From positions 1 through 46,158 of the forward strand of contig JAVCCJ010000069.1 in NCBI GenBank assembly GCA_030765585.1: a stretch of DNA of 46,158 nt, given 5' to 3'. The notes below the pieces were generated by a model that saw nothing but the letters and a program-made list of their open reading frames with translations, did no database searches and was not told the origin of the DNA. Position numbers and translations under genes: made by a program. The DNA comes from Candidatus Zapsychrus exili. GTDB lineage: Bacteria > Omnitrophota > Gorgyraeia > Zapsychrales > Zapsychraceae. Positions 45,784 to 46,158 of this stretch are shown one piece after another (position 1 is the stretch's first letter; every line of letters starts with the position of its first letter).

Positions 45784-45930
45784 CCCAAATAACATCAATA
45801 AGCTCAAAATACCAATACTACCAATATTGCCAACCAAATACCAATTCCCAAATTAAAAACCAATGCTTTTTTATTTTTGAATTTTGGATTTATTTGGAAT
45901 TTTGTAATATTTTGACTTTGGATTTTATCA
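45784..45930. repeat. AC-rich/TG-rich palindromic repeat, copy 2 (ribBA leader)
   Basis: The left half is made of CCAAATA, ACCAAT and CCAATTCCC words; the right half holds TTTTGAATTTTGGATTT (45875-45891) and TTTGGAATTTTG. It lies between the predicted promoter and ribBA, so it would be transcribed as a long 5' leader able to fold on itself. The stretch 45752-46158 contains no gene; besides this it holds the promoter and a GATTACAC element. Confidence 0.6.
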
Positions 45931-45973
45931 TATATTACTCTTATTAATACTAATAATTATTGATTAATGGGGT

Positions 45974-46002
45974 AATATATTCTAAATGTATGCGGATGTC
46001 AA
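45974..46002 (-). promoter_or_regulatory. Consensus promoter of the riboflavin run
   Basis: TTGACA (45997-46002) and TATATT (45974-45979) on the minus strand are exactly 17 bases apart. Transcription would begin near 45967, about 215 bases before the ribBA start, with a palindromic repeat inside the leader. Confidence 0.75.
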
Positions 46003-46032
46003 GAAATTAAAAGGGATCATAAAATGACCTCC

Positions 46033-46114
46033 GATTACACGGATTAAATTCAGATTACACTGATTAAAACAATTACTATTATCCATGTAATCATCTTTTA
46101 AAATCTGGGTAATC
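46033..46114. repeat. GATTACAC element, copy B (no cargo), upstream of the rib promoter
   Basis: Top-strand units GATTACACGGATT (46033) and GATTACACTGATT (46053) are 20 bp apart; bottom-strand units (reverse complement GATTACATGGAT and GATTACCCAGATT) end at 46092 and 46114, 22 bp apart. The order is the same as copy A, ending in the shared GTAATCAGGTT boundary. Confidence 0.8.
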
Positions 46115-46115
46115 A

Positions 46116-46151
46116 GGTTATTTCTATCAAGATTCATATCAAGAAATAACC
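46116..46151. repeat. Hairpin abutting repeat copy B
   Basis: GGTTATTTCT (46116-46125) is perfectly inverted as AGAAATAACC (46142-46151), with a 16-base loop. It stands in the same place relative to the element as the hairpin beside copy A. What lies beyond the window edge is unknown. Confidence 0.65.
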
Positions 46152-46158
46152 ATTAAAA

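Noticed and set aside
45752-45980. An FMN riboswitch in the ribBA leader.
   Set aside because: The conserved FMN-element segments are not present; the leader consists of an AC-rich/TG-rich repeat.

Overview
This AT-rich window looks like a chromosomal segment of an uncultured bacterium, most likely of the Candidatus Omnitrophica (OP3) lineage. That assignment is inference. It rests on a giant exported multi-domain protein with a long N-terminal region of a type I associate with Omnitrophica, DQAM-type linkers between its modules, a class II ribonucleotide reductase, and a full Gram-negative-style peptidoglycan set. Nearly every gene is on the minus strand, so transcription order runs from high to low coordinates. 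No rRNA, tRNA, CRISPR array or insertion sequence with a recognisable transposase was seen.

Layout in transcription order. (1) 46158-40369: riboflavin region, ribBA-ribH-[GxxExxY gene]-nusB-PHP phosphoesterase-ribD-ribE, with a strong promoter upstream of ribBA and a terminator after ribE. (2) 40261-32164: fabZ, then acylphosphatase, ligA, a lipoprotein, xerD, a CCA/poly(A) nucleotidyltransferase, rbfA, nrnA, truB and ribF, mostly overlapping or a few bases apart. (3) 32058-15827: a near-complete division and cell wall (dcw) cluster, mraZ-rsmH-ftsL-ftsI-murE-murF-mraY-murD-ftsW-murG-metallopeptidase-murC-ddl-ftsQ-ftsA. It starts from a consensus promoter followed by three MraZ boxes, and has no murB or ftsZ. 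(4) 15815-9786: one small plus-strand membrane gene, then cheY-like, U32 family, nrdJ, and a PAS-PAS-HD-GYP gene. (5) 9519-1: a giant polyprotein carrying UDP-glucose pyrophosphorylase, phosphofructokinase, glucose-6-phosphate isomerase and, after a broken junction, phosphoglucomutase. Together these make an unbroken UDP-glucose to fructose-1,6-bisphosphate route behind a signal peptide.

Two things stand out. First, the polyprotein's modules are separated by a recurring DxAM motif (mostly DQAM), six copies in all. Second, a dispersed element is built from GATTACACNGATT-like units, two on the top strand then two on the bottom strand, each pair spaced 20-22 bp. It occurs three times: between ftsI and murE, upstream of the rib promoter, and split around a GxxExxY (PD-(D/E)XK-like) gene that separates ribH from nusB. 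The two copies without the gene look like empty versions of the one with it, and both adjoin a hairpin whose arms show a compensatory base-pair change.

Three normally intact coding regions are interrupted here: murG by an in-frame TGA at a glycine codon, rsmH by a one-base shift, and the polyprotein between its PGI and PGM modules. TGA is clearly used as a stop elsewhere, so these are either assembly or sequencing errors or real lesions.
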